The translations under genes and the position numbers were made by a program. A stretch of 64,000 nt of DNA, taken from positions 83,870-147,869 of the forward strand of contig NZ_JJMU01000065.1 in NCBI RefSeq assembly GCF_000757725.1, written 5' to 3'. Numbering within the stretch: position 1 is the first letter of the stretch; each line of letters opens with the position of its first letter. Shown one piece after another: positions 1 through 7,334 of the stretch. Origin of the DNA: Sphingobacterium deserti. GTDB taxonomy: Bacteria > Bacteroidota > Bacteroidia > Sphingobacteriales > Sphingobacteriaceae. The notes below the pieces were generated by a model. It was not told the DNA's origin. It saw nothing but the letters and a program-made list of their open reading frames with translations, and did not search any database.

Positions 1-112
1 CATAAAGAGGTGTGAGCGTTTTTTCAGGCATAAAACCATAGCTCAGTGCAATAGGCACTAGTCCTATTGCGGCTATCGTTAATAATATTTTTTCGGACTG
101 TTCACTCTGCAT
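1..112 (-). CDS. DUF4345-like membrane protein (5' part only)
   Basis: The first 37 codons of a minus-strand gene run off the left edge. The visible protein begins MQSEQSEKILL and continues with a hydrophobic stretch containing GLVPIALSYG and then MPEKTLTPLY. This start with a proline-broken membrane helix resembles DUF4345 family small integral membrane proteins. The ATG at 110-112 is the only start, and the codons are open to the edge. The gene is divergent from tRNA-Ser. The family call rests on about 37 residues and is tentative. Confidence 0.5.
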   Translation of the reverse strand, partial: MQSEQSEKILLTIAAIGLVPIALSYGFMPEKTLTPLY

Positions 113-267
113 TTCAGAAAAAATTTGTTTGTTATATCAGCTGACTCTCGTGCGAATTATTCAATATACGCATTTTTTAAAATGTTAACGATTAAAAGTT
201 TTTCGGTAGCGGCCCTCCTTAGGCTTTGCTGGAGTAAACTTAATCCACTATCCTAAAGGTATAGTCA

Positions 268-303
268 CGCTACTTCGCAAATGCAATAGCGTGCGAGGTA
301 GCG
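268..303. repeat. Imperfect 12-bp inverted repeat (hairpin)
   Basis: CGCTACTTCGCA (268-279) and TGCGAGGTAGCG (292-303) pair at 11 of 12 positions around a 12-nt loop. It lies in the space between a gene start and the tRNA-Ser promoter, so it is not placed as a terminator of either. Function unknown. The rest of 113-367 shows no coding potential. Confidence 0.5.
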
Positions 304-367
304 CAGCTATTCCAATCATCCGAGATACGAAATAGAAAAAAGATTCCACTTATATCCATATTTCTTT

Positions 368-375
368 TATATTTG
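368..375 (+). promoter_or_regulatory. -7 promoter element of tRNA-Ser
   Basis: TATATTTG matches the Bacteroidota -7 consensus TAnnTTTG exactly and lies 11 nt before the mature tRNA 5' end. No clear TTTG -33 box was found at the usual spacing. Confidence 0.6.
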
Positions 376-386
376 CACACCGAAAC

Positions 387-474
387 GGAGAGGTGTCAGA
401 GTGGTCGAATGAGCAGACCTGGAAAGTCTGTATACGGGATGACTGTATCGAGGGTTCGAATCCCTCCCTCTCCG
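387..474 (+). tRNA. tRNA-Ser (anticodon GGA)
   Basis: An 88-nt class II tRNA. The acceptor stem GGAGAGG (387-393) pairs with CCTCTCC (467-473), and the discriminator base is G474, as usual for serine. The anticodon stem CAGAC/GTCTG holds loop CTGGAAA with anticodon GGA, reading UCC/UCU. It has the long variable arm of serine tRNAs and the T loop GGTTCGAATCC. CCA is not encoded. It is the target gene of the adjacent island: its last 6 nt and terminator are duplicated at 3846-3902. Confidence 0.97.
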
Positions 475-525
475 CGAGAAGCTTCAATCTACAAAATTGG
501 AGCTTTTTTTATTTTCTCTGTTTTA
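469..525 (+). repeat. 57-bp direct repeat, tRNA-proximal copy (att-like)
   Basis: This stretch is identical, base for base, to 3846-3902. It starts with the last 6 nt of tRNA-Ser (TCTCCG) and includes the whole terminator. The bases on either side differ between the copies (468 C against T, 526 T against C). Such tRNA-tail duplications are typical of site-specific integration at a tRNA 3' end. Confidence 0.92.
479..510 (+). terminator. Terminator of tRNA-Ser
   Basis: A 10-bp stem AAGCTTCAAT (479-488) with ATTGGAGCTT (496-505), containing one G-T pair and a 7-nt loop, followed by a T tract. An identical copy lies at 3856-3887 within the distal direct repeat. Confidence 0.85.
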
Positions 526-603
526 TTGGTTTATCGCTGTGGATACTTACAATATCGCTTGTAAGGATTCAATAAACCGAATATGTGCGCAATACAAATT
601 TCA

Positions 604-1992
604 TCATGTGCTTAGTTTTAATATATCAGGGACATCTGGCTCAATGGTCAGGTTCTTATGTTTAATAGTAATACTCAAGTTATATCCTTTTCTTTCATTG
701 TTCCACATGTAGAAATGAATCCCAATTTCCATATACGGGTTTTCATAATCTATGTTTTTAAAAATCAATATACTTTTTTTGATCTTGCGAGGGATTTCTT
801 CATGAACTGACATATTATATAATTCATTGAAGATGCTTAGGAACAAATTTATATCCGAAATACGTGACGAATCATAACAGGTAAATTTCAAATGCAAACT
901 ATGTACAACATATTTACTGCCTTTAATGAAGTAATTGCACACTCCTGTCATAAAATCTTCAGATAATTTTAAGTCTTTGGATCTCCCTTCCCATATCTCT
1001 CCGAGGTTGGAGCTATAATCTTGTATATTTATATTCTTTCTATATAAGAATTTTTTTGCGTCAATAGGATTCCAACCCTCTAGTTCAGGGTATTTTGGTG
1101 GTATGTTTTCCTCGATTTGTTTTGCCCGAATTTTTCTCATAGAACTCCATAGGCTTTCCTCAGGATTTAAATAGACAAAATTGTTACGCCATCTAATAAC
1201 GCCTTTTATATTAAAATTGAAGAAGATTATTGCACTAAAAAGCCATTGGTAATACTGTAACTTGTTTTTTGATTTACGTTTTAACGGTGTGGCAATGTCC
1301 TCATACTGTACATAGAGGTTTAGTGCAGCAAGAAAAGGGATAAATAGTATCGTTAAAATAATCGGGAGTGTAAACTCCTTTAATGTTTGCATGCTGAGAT
1401 ATTCGCTGTAATGGCCTATCGCAAAGTAGACAAGATATATTAGAAATAAGACTGATGCAGTCTGTCCCAAAATATCTAAAATCTTTCGGACGGGCGCATG
1501 CTCTTTTTTGTATTGTGCAACTGTGTGCATTCCAACAAATAATAATAATATAGGTGTCGCTATAAATTCAATCCAAAAATTGAATGTAGCCAAAGTCATT
1601 ACAAATGACAGAAAAACAGAAAACTTAACATTGTCCTTTACAGCGTTTTTGAGGAAGTTTGGAGGGGCTTTATTTGTAGAAATCCGATACATTAACATGC
1701 TAGCACTTAACAGAATCCAATATACTGTGTCTTTTAGCAAGGAGTTATCCCAAAAACCAAATATTGACAGTACGGATACCAAGCCATAAAAGTGACCTAG
1801 TGTAAGCAGGTATATAATGTTAGACTTCCAATTAAACAAAGCCCTTAGTACATTCCATACTGATTTCCGTAGCTTAGGAGATGATATAATCAGGCAAATA
1901 ATTATAGCTAGCCACGAGAGGTATGCCAGCTCTCTTGTGCTAAATATGGATATGAAGTTTTGTATTTCTTTATAAATTATTGGAAAGTCCAT
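604..1992 (-). CDS. Polytopic membrane protein of unknown function
   Basis: A 462-aa protein that I do not recognise. The N-terminal 260 residues hold about six or seven hydrophobic segments, roughly at residues 21-38, 58-80, 89-102, 122-155, 175-193, 208-228 and 246-260. The remaining ~200 residues are hydrophilic and rich in charged and aromatic residues, so probably a cytoplasmic domain. The ATG at 1992 is well placed before the first helix. It is the last gene of the hipBA island, 160 nt after hipA on the same strand, and the codon usage looks AT-rich. It is cargo of the island; a defence or toxin role is only a guess from context. Confidence 0.8.
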   Translation of the reverse strand: MDFPIIYKEIQNFISIFSTRELAYLSWLAIIICLIISSPKLRKSVWNVLRALFNWKSNIIYLLTLGHFYGLVSVLSIFGFWDNSLLKDTVYWILLSASMLMYRISTNKAPPNFLKNAVKDNVKFSVFLSFVMTLATFNFWIEFIATPILLLFVGMHTVAQYKKEHAPVRKILDILGQTASVLFLIYLVYFAIGHYSEYLSMQTLKEFTLPIILTILFIPFLAALNLYVQYEDIATPLKRKSKNKLQYYQWLFSAIIFFNFNIKGVIRWRNNFVYLNPEESLWSSMRKIRAKQIEENIPPKYPELEGWNPIDAKKFLYRKNINIQDYSSNLGEIWEGRSKDLKLSEDFMTGVCNYFIKGSKYVVHSLHLKFTCYDSSRISDINLFLSIFNELYNMSVHEEIPRKIKKSILIFKNIDYENPYMEIGIHFYMWNNERKGYNLSITIKHKNLTIEPDVPDILKLST

Positions 1993-2152
1993 GGTTGAAT
2001 TAGGTTTTATATTCGTAGCTCTTCTGGTATAGATAACCTAATTTAATCTGATTTCAGAAAAATGATAGATCAAATACAGTATAATTGCTACTGCTAATGA
2101 CGTACCGATTTCAACAACCCATGTATTCTACCACCATCTTACTTGTCAAAAA

Positions 2153-3400
2153 TTAAATTTTAAATGCACCACGCATTAGCATCTGCTCATTTCGAGTGAT
2201 CCCAATTTCCTTAGCCACCGTTTGCCAATTTGCAATCGAAGAGCTAACTTCTTCTATAATGCAACGCATCTCTTTCTCGGATAACCGGAAATATACCCCA
2301 ACACTTTTAGCAAGTTCTATATCCAGTGTATTGTTATCCATATCAATATTCAATGCTAGTCCATCCTTGTCTATCGATGGATTAATATCGAAAGCGGGCG
2401 ACAAACGCCAACCTTCGTCAGTCAATATAAAACCATGATTTCTCAGATGGTCATCTGTATTGGAAACAAGGATATTAAAAACTAACCGTCGCCATAATTG
2501 ATGTAAATCTTCGGTAACACGAGTTCCCGAAAACTGAATAAATTCAACGATCTCCATATAGGAAGGCGTCTCATCCCGTATCCGTTCCTCGTATTTACCC
2601 GTCATCGTCATGGCCGAAGCGAAATGGATACGCTCCATTTTGTCTCGGTCAAAGCGTTGGGTAAAAAAAGTATGGTACTTTCCTGCGATTTTTTCAAGAC
2701 GACAATTTGCCATTTCGATTCCAGCATCAATAGCCAGTTTGTAAGCCAGGTATTCCCATGCGCCCTTATCTATTGTATCATTGGCAGAGGGGAACTTTGC
2801 AATCCAAGGGTGGCCGTCATTGTCAAGAATATTGGCCTTGGGTCTCGCCCCTCCCAAAGAGGATCCTGGGGCCATCAGCATTCCTAACCATTTTTTTACC
2901 TCGTCGGTATCTTCGCTCGTTTCTATCAATGTTGCGCCATGTTGAAGTTCTCTTACACTTGTCCAAGGAGGCGTAGGAGAAATCGGATCATTGTCCAAAA
3001 AATCTCCACCCGGGTCTTTCTTAAACCGTAATGCTCCCATACGACTAAGGTCATGAACACCCAATAAATAATCCATATCATATAAGATCGGCGTAGATTT
3101 TCCCTCTTCTGCGGAACGTATCGCTGCCCTACGCCTCATGAGTGTACGCCCCCAGGTATCAGGCATCGAATCGAGAAACATTCCAAAGTTTTCTTTGCCG
3201 TTTGGATATTGCTGTCCACCATACCAGGCAATGTCTGGATCTAATAGCAGTTGTTCCTGTGATGTAATCCAATGCTGGTCATAAGAAAAACTGAAAGCTT
3301 TCCGACCTTTGGCTTGCTGTGCCGACAAGATACCAACACACTTAGCCTCATCCATGTCTTTCCAATGTACATATACCCATATGTCTGTTCTATTTGCCAT
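2153..3400 (-). CDS. hipA: HipA-family serine/threonine kinase toxin
   Basis: A 415-aa full-length HipA. The N-terminal HipA subdomain is followed by the kinase domain with SSLGGARPKA at 180-189 (the loop that contains the autophosphorylation site in this family), catalytic D316 and N321 in the D-x-H-x-x-N motif of NTDDHLRN, and the metal-binding D338 in SPAFDIN. All key residues are intact, so the toxin should be active. Known family members phosphorylate glutamyl-tRNA synthetase or other targets and cause growth arrest; the target here is unknown. The gene starts inside the 3' end of hipB (11-nt overlap), the usual hipBA order. It is part of the tRNA-Ser island. Confidence 0.95.
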   Translation of the reverse strand: MANRTDIWVYVHWKDMDEAKCVGILSAQQAKGRKAFSFSYDQHWITSQEQLLLDPDIAWYGGQQYPNGKENFGMFLDSMPDTWGRTLMRRRAAIRSAEEGKSTPILYDMDYLLGVHDLSRMGALRFKKDPGGDFLDNDPISPTPPWTSVRELQHGATLIETSEDTDEVKKWLGMLMAPGSSLGGARPKANILDNDGHPWIAKFPSANDTIDKGAWEYLAYKLAIDAGIEMANCRLEKIAGKYHTFFTQRFDRDKMERIHFASAMTMTGKYEERIRDETPSYMEIVEFIQFSGTRVTEDLHQLWRRLVFNILVSNTDDHLRNHGFILTDEGWRLSPAFDINPSIDKDGLALNIDMDNNTLDIELAKSVGVYFRLSEKEMRCIIEEVSSSIANWQTVAKEIGITRNEQMLMRGAFKI

Positions 3401-3695
3401 TATCTTTCCCTATTAGTTTCAGATCTTGCAGTTTTCTGCCAAACTCATCATCGGAAGCCAGCTTTAGAAAATCATCCTGTAAACCCAATACACGTAACAC
3501 ATTAAAATAGGCACCAAAAGATACACTCGGATTTCCTTTTTCAATATGGTATAAGGTAGTACGGTCAATACCAGCTCTTTCTGCAACCTGAATTGTAGTT
3601 AAGTTTCGGCGTTTGCGAGCCAACTTAATATTTTCGCCCATTTTTTCCAATGTCTTTTGAAACTTGGGAAGTAATGTTTGTTTTTTTGATTGCAT
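3390..3695 (-). CDS. hipB: HipB-family antitoxin, XRE-type DNA-binding protein
   Basis: A 101-aa protein with a helix-turn-helix of the XRE/Cro type at about residues 18-70 (IKLARKRRNLTTIQVAERAG, then the IDRTTLYHIEKG recognition helix). Known HipB proteins bind HipA and repress their own operon. I chose the ATG at 3695 because an in-frame ATG at 3719 lies inside the -7 promoter element at 3717-3724 and could not be transcribed from it; the 3695 start leaves a leader of about 15 nt. The gene overlaps hipA by 11 nt. Confidence 0.92.
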   Translation of the reverse strand: MQSKKQTLLPKFQKTLEKMGENIKLARKRRNLTTIQVAERAGIDRTTLYHIEKGNPSVSFGAYFNVLRVLGLQDDFLKLASDDEFGRKLQDLKLIGKDNGK

Positions 3696-3698
3696 TTT

Positions 3699-3751
3699 AA
3701 TGTTGTTTAATATCATCAAATATATAGTAAATGTTGATAATAAACAACATT
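3699..3751 (-). promoter_or_regulatory. hipBA promoter inside a palindromic operator
   Basis: On the plus strand AATGTTGTTTAATATC (3699-3714) and GATAATAAACAACATT (3736-3751) form a 16-bp inverted repeat with one mismatch. A shorter palindrome, AATGTTG (3730-3736) with CAACATT (3745-3751), overlaps the right arm. The -7 box TATATTTG (minus strand, 3724-3717) lies in the spacer, and a -33 TTG (3747-3745) lies in the right arm with 20-nt spacing. HipB binding would therefore cover the promoter. Assignment as HipB operator is inferred from symmetry and position. Confidence 0.75.
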
Positions 3752-4137
3752 TTACATTTTAAATACATATTAAATTTCGAGATTTTTAGCAACCGATTTG
3801 ACTACAATTAAAAAGTCTTCAGGGTGTTCTAAGAGTGTCTCATGTTCTCCGCGAGAAGCTTCAATCTACAAAATTGGAGCTTTTTTTATTTTCTCTGTTT
3901 TACCATTTAATCGCTTTATCAAACTTTTGCAGCAGCAAATGAGTAACCGGAAGGTAATCACCATTGCATTGGCAATTGAAATTTTTTTAATCGTGCAATA
4001 ACAGTTTTGTCCCCTTTTTTGTATTTTCGGAAATGAGTCGGATCAGATCCCTGCATAATAATTCCTGATTACTTGGGATAGCCAGCATTTAGATATGGAT
4101 CGGATCGCTTTATCACGTTTAAGGAACAGTTACTAAA
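3720..4137. other. Intergenic region between hipB and the patatin gene
   Basis: This 418-nt stretch holds the right half of the hipBA operator (to 3751), about 90 nt of AT-rich island end, the distal 57-bp repeat (3846-3902) and 235 nt of presumed host DNA before the patatin gene. No coding frame with support was seen. No clear promoter for the patatin gene was recognised. Confidence 0.6.
3846..3902 (+). repeat. 57-bp direct repeat, distal copy (att-like)
   Basis: A perfect copy of 469-525 carrying the tRNA-Ser 3' hexanucleotide and terminator without a tRNA body. It marks the far boundary of the hipBA island. Just beyond it the sequence again resembles that after the first copy (TTATCGCT against TAATCGCT). 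Confidence 0.92.
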
Positions 4138-5187
4138 ATGAAAAGAATACTTTCAATAGATGGCGGTGGTATACGCGGTATCATTCCTGGCATGTTGCTG
4201 GTTGCGCTCGAGGAAAAAATAAGGCAGGCCACAGGTAATGGTAGCGCGCATCTATCTGATTATTTCGATTTTTTTGCCGGTACGAGTACTGGCGGAATTC
4301 TATTGTCCATTCTACTCTGCCCAGATGCCGAAAATGCAGATAAACCAAAATACAGTGCGAAAGAGGCGCTTGACATCTATCTGGACCACGGCATTGAGAT
4401 ATTTGCGGCAAAACCTTGGCGAAGATTCCTGAGCCGATTCGGACTTTTAAGCGAATTGTATGATAACTCGGTGCTCGAAAAGATATTGCTAACTTACTTT
4501 GGTGATAGGAAGCTGAGTCAGCTTTTGAAACCCTGCATTATCACGGCCTATAATATTGAGTTACGGAAAAATCATCTATTCCGGCAGCAGAAGGCTATAT
4601 CGCACGGTGATTCACGAGATTTTTACTTGCGTGACGTATGTCGTGCAACGTCAGCGGCGCCAACCTATTTCTCTGTAGCCGAGATATTTTCTCTTGCTAA
4701 CACGCGTTATCCGCTCGTAGATGGTGGGGTATTTGCCCATAACCCATCGCTTTCCGCACTGCTTGAAGTGATAAAAACCTACAACAGCTACAAGATTGAC
4801 GATATCTGGATTTTGTCTTTAGGCACTGGATTGTCTAAGGTTTCGTATAACTATGAAGATTTCAAAAAGAAACGAGCAATATCCATTGGCCCCGCGCTCG
4901 TAGATATTATGAGCAGCAGTTCTGCGGAAAGTACAAACTACTATTTAAAACAGCTATTTCATTCAGTAGGTAAATCAGAAAACTACATTCGCATAGAGCC
5001 TACAAATCTTTCATCCATAGACGCTTCAATGGATGCGGCAACAGAAACTAATATTCAAAAGATCATTTCCTTAGCGGACAAGCTGGTAAGCGAAAACGAA
5101 ACAATGATCAATACCATCGTAGAGGAGATTATCGCTGATAAGCCCGGTAAAAAAGACCGATCGGTATGGAACTTCCTAAAAAATTAA
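4138..5187 (+). CDS. Patatin-like phospholipase (CapV-type)
   Basis: A 349-aa patatin-fold lipid acyl hydrolase. It has the oxyanion-hole motif DGGGIRG at residues 8-14, the nucleophile elbow GTSTGG with Ser50, and the catalytic Asp195 in the DGG motif (VDGGVFAHNP). The catalytic dyad is therefore complete. No signal peptide is visible, so it is probably cytoplasmic and would act on the inner membrane. The layout matches CapV-type enzymes that serve as CBASS effectors, but no cGAS-like nucleotidyltransferase is nearby, so it may be an ordinary lipase or an orphan effector. It starts 235 nt after the island boundary. Confidence 0.9.
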   Translation: MKRILSIDGGGIRGIIPGMLLVALEEKIRQATGNGSAHLSDYFDFFAGTSTGGILLSILLCPDAENADKPKYSAKEALDIYLDHGIEIFAAKPWRRFLSRFGLLSELYDNSVLEKILLTYFGDRKLSQLLKPCIITAYNIELRKNHLFRQQKAISHGDSRDFYLRDVCRATSAAPTYFSVAEIFSLANTRYPLVDGGVFAHNPSLSALLEVIKTYNSYKIDDIWILSLGTGLSKVSYNYEDFKKKRAISIGPALVDIMSSSSAESTNYYLKQLFHSVGKSENYIRIEPTNLSSIDASMDAATETNIQKIISLADKLVSENETMINTIVEEIIADKPGKKDRSVWNFLKN

Positions 5188-5242
5188 TCTTTGCCCCCGC
5201 TTTTCCCGCATAAATCTTACATTTACGGCGTAAACTATCAAT

Positions 5243-6475
5243 ATGGCTTTAAATTACGTTTGGATCGGATTCTTTGTTATCGCATTTATCGTTGCGCTTT
5301 TTAAGCTCGTTTTTCTAGGCGATACGGAGATATTCTCTAATCTAATCAACGGACTGTTTGATAGCGCTAAAACTGGAGCGGAATTGTCGTTAGGACTAGT
5401 GGGTATCATGACGTTTTGGTTAGGTATTATGAAGGTAGGCGAAAAAGCGGGCATGATTTCGCTATTTGCTAAGGGTGTTTATCCGTTTTTCAGCAAACTG
5501 TTTCCGGGCGTTCCGAAAGGGCATCCCGCAAACGGGTCTATCATTATGAACTTCTCGGCAAATATGCTTGGATTGGACAATGCGGCTACGCCTGTCGGTC
5601 TTAAGGCGATGAAGGAATTGCAGGAACTTAACCCTAAAAAGGAAACGGCAACGAACGCGCAAATTATGTTTTTGGTGCTGAACACGGCGGGTATTACCTT
5701 GATCCCCACATCTGTTATCGCTTTACGCATGGCAAGCGGGGCGGCGAACCCAGCAGACATATTTATACCAGCGCTAATTGGAACCTTTATCTCATTCGTT
5801 TCTGGCATGATTGCCGTAGCCATTTACCAACGGATAAATCTCTTTAATTTGCCCGTACTTATTTTCCTAAGTTTCTTTCTCGGTTTAATGTGCTTGCTTT
5901 ACTTTGGATTGAATGGCTTGCCGCCCGAACAAATTGAAAAGATTACAGGGTTGATTGGGGGGCTGTTAATCTTTTCCATCATCATACTATTTATTGTATT
6001 TGGGTCGATCAAAAAGATCAATGTGTACGATGCTTTTATAGATGGTGCAAAAGAAGGTTTTAGTACAGCAGTGATGATTATTCCCTTCTTGATCGCTATA
6101 CTAGTTGCCATTTCCGCATTCCGCACCACAGGCTGTATGGATTATGTGGTGAATGCGATAGGCTACGGCTTTTCATCGTTAGGAATGGATACTCGGTTTG
6201 TTCCGGCTTTGCCTGTTGGTCTTATGAAGACCTTAAGCGGTGGTGGGGCGCGCGGTCTGATGGTCGATGTGATGCAAACTTATGGCGTAGATTCTTTCCA
6301 GGGGCGGTTAGCGAGTATTATACAGGGATCCTCGGAAACTACCTTTTACGTGCTAGCGGTTTATTTCGGATCCGTTGGCATCAAAAATACACGCTACGCC
6401 CTTACCTGCGGTTTGATTGCCGACGTGGTTGGACTTATAGCAGCGGTGGTACTGGCTTACATATTTTTTGGATAA
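5243..6475 (+). CDS. SpmA/SpmB fusion, nucleoside-recognition (Gate) domain membrane protein
   Basis: A 410-aa polytopic membrane protein in which the N-terminal half resembles SpmA (conserved FWLGIMKVGEKAG and NMLGLDNAATP regions) and the C-terminal half SpmB (AISAFRTTGCMDY and PVGLMKTLSGGGARG). In spore formers these are separate spore-maturation proteins; in Bacteroidota the fused form is common and has no sporulation role. Gate-domain proteins are related to nucleoside transporters; the substrate is unknown. It is followed 18 nt later by mgsA on the same strand, so probably one transcription unit. Confidence 0.85.
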   Translation: MALNYVWIGFFVIAFIVALFKLVFLGDTEIFSNLINGLFDSAKTGAELSLGLVGIMTFWLGIMKVGEKAGMISLFAKGVYPFFSKLFPGVPKGHPANGSIIMNFSANMLGLDNAATPVGLKAMKELQELNPKKETATNAQIMFLVLNTAGITLIPTSVIALRMASGAANPADIFIPALIGTFISFVSGMIAVAIYQRINLFNLPVLIFLSFFLGLMCLLYFGLNGLPPEQIEKITGLIGGLLIFSIIILFIVFGSIKKINVYDAFIDGAKEGFSTAVMIIPFLIAILVAISAFRTTGCMDYVVNAIGYGFSSLGMDTRFVPALPVGLMKTLSGGGARGLMVDVMQTYGVDSFQGRLASIIQGSSETTFYVLAVYFGSVGIKNTRYALTCGLIADVVGLIAAVVLAYIFFG

Positions 6476-6493
6476 TAGCATATAAAAATTAGG

Positions 6494-6868
6494 ATGGATA
6501 CAACAAAAAGAACGATTGCATTAATCGCGCATGATGGCAAGAAAGCCGATATGGTCGCTTTCGTCAAAGACCATATAGAACACTTACGCCAAGCATCCAT
6601 TATTGCCACAGGAACCACGGGGTCCTATGTCCGTCAAACGGGTCTCGAAGTCGAGCTTAAACTCAGTGGGCCTATGGGCGGAGATGCACAAATTGCGGCG
6701 ATGGCTGCCGAAGGAAAGGTAGACGCCATTATATTTTTTCGTGATCCACTTGGGAAACACGCACACGAGCCGGATATTCAGATGCTGGTGCGCATATCCG
6801 ACTTGTACAATGTGCCGTTGGCGACAAACCCTGCAACGGGAACGTTAATTCTTGAGGGACTATTTTAA
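6494..6868 (+). CDS. mgsA: Methylglyoxal synthase
   Basis: A 124-aa enzyme converting dihydroxyacetone phosphate to methylglyoxal and phosphate, a bypass of lower glycolysis. Visible family features are the phosphate-binding TGTTG at 39-43, the catalytic SGPMGGD with Asp64, FFRDP with Asp84 and the HAHEPD stretch with His91. His13 in the first loop (IAHDGKK) is also conserved. It lies between the SpmA/B-like gene and an OsmC gene, separated by 18 and 5 nt, which points to co-transcription. Confidence 0.95.
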   Translation: MDTTKRTIALIAHDGKKADMVAFVKDHIEHLRQASIIATGTTGSYVRQTGLEVELKLSGPMGGDAQIAAMAAEGKVDAIIFFRDPLGKHAHEPDIQMLVRISDLYNVPLATNPATGTLILEGLF

Positions 6869-6873
6869 CCACG

Positions 6874-7275
6874 ATGGCAAGAAACATTATTGTAAAAACA
6901 GGCTTAGACCGCTATAAAACAGAGATACTGGTCGGGCAACATATAGTAGTAGCCGATGAGCCGGAGGATGTAGGTGGTACGGATCTCGGTCCATCCCCTA
7001 CAGAACTATTAATGTCTTCGCTGGGTACCTGTAAAGCGATGACAATGCGGATGTATGCCGATAGAAAGGCTTGGGATTTGCAAGACGTGGAGATAGAAAT
7101 GTCCATCAGTGAACAGCGTACGGACTTGCAAAAAACGACTTTTATCAATTGCCATATCAAACTAGGTGGTGCGCTGGACGATAAACAACGCAATAGATTA
7201 CTCAGTATTGCTGATCGATGTCCGGTACATAAAATATTGAACAGCCCAATCGTCATTGAAAGCAATTTAATATAA
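6874..7275 (+). CDS. OsmC-family protein (thiol peroxidase-like)
   Basis: A 133-aa OsmC/Ohr-fold protein with the two conserved cysteines: Cys53 in the GTCKAMT motif on the central helix and Cys116 in RCPVHK. Members reduce organic hydroperoxides. GPSPTELLMSSLGTC is the family signature at the start of the long helix. It begins 5 nt after mgsA. A detoxification role beside the methylglyoxal-producing enzyme is plausible but inferred. Confidence 0.9.
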   Translation: MARNIIVKTGLDRYKTEILVGQHIVVADEPEDVGGTDLGPSPTELLMSSLGTCKAMTMRMYADRKAWDLQDVEIEMSISEQRTDLQKTTFINCHIKLGGALDDKQRNRLLSIADRCPVHKILNSPIVIESNLI

Positions 7276-7283
7276 AAGTTACG

Positions 7284-7312
7284 TTGATATCCTGTTTTAC
7301 ATAGTATATTTG
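7284..7312 (+). promoter_or_regulatory. coaA promoter
   Basis: TTG (7284-7286), 18-nt spacer, then TATATTTG (7305-7312), a perfect match to the -7 consensus, 22 nt before the coaA ATG. Confidence 0.65.
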
Positions 7313-7334
7313 CCCTCATTCTAAATATAAACGT

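Larger units (their letters stand above)
469..3902. mobile_element. tRNA-Ser island carrying hipBA and a membrane protein, no recombinase
   Basis: The element is bounded by perfect 57-bp direct repeats, one of them the 3' end of tRNA-Ser. Unique content is about 3.3 kb with three genes, all on the minus strand: a polytopic membrane protein, hipA and hipB. By eye it is more AT-rich than the flanking housekeeping genes. No integrase, transposase or relaxase is present, so it is either a satellite-type island mobilised in trans or a deleted remnant. The boundaries are seen in the sequence; mobility is inferred. Confidence 0.75.

Noticed and set aside
373..575. Short ORFs over tRNA-Ser
   Set aside because: They are translations of the tRNA and its terminator.
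3798..4001. 67-codon ORF across the distal 57-bp repeat
   Set aside because: It is largely the translation of the duplicated tRNA terminator and has no protein-like features.
4138..5187. Complete CBASS system around the patatin gene
   Set aside because: No cGAS/DncV-like nucleotidyltransferase, Cap2 or Cap3 gene is nearby; neighbours are metabolic.
5243..6475. Evidence for sporulation from the spore-maturation-like protein
   Set aside because: SpmA/B fusions are common in non-sporulating Bacteroidota, and no other sporulation gene is present.
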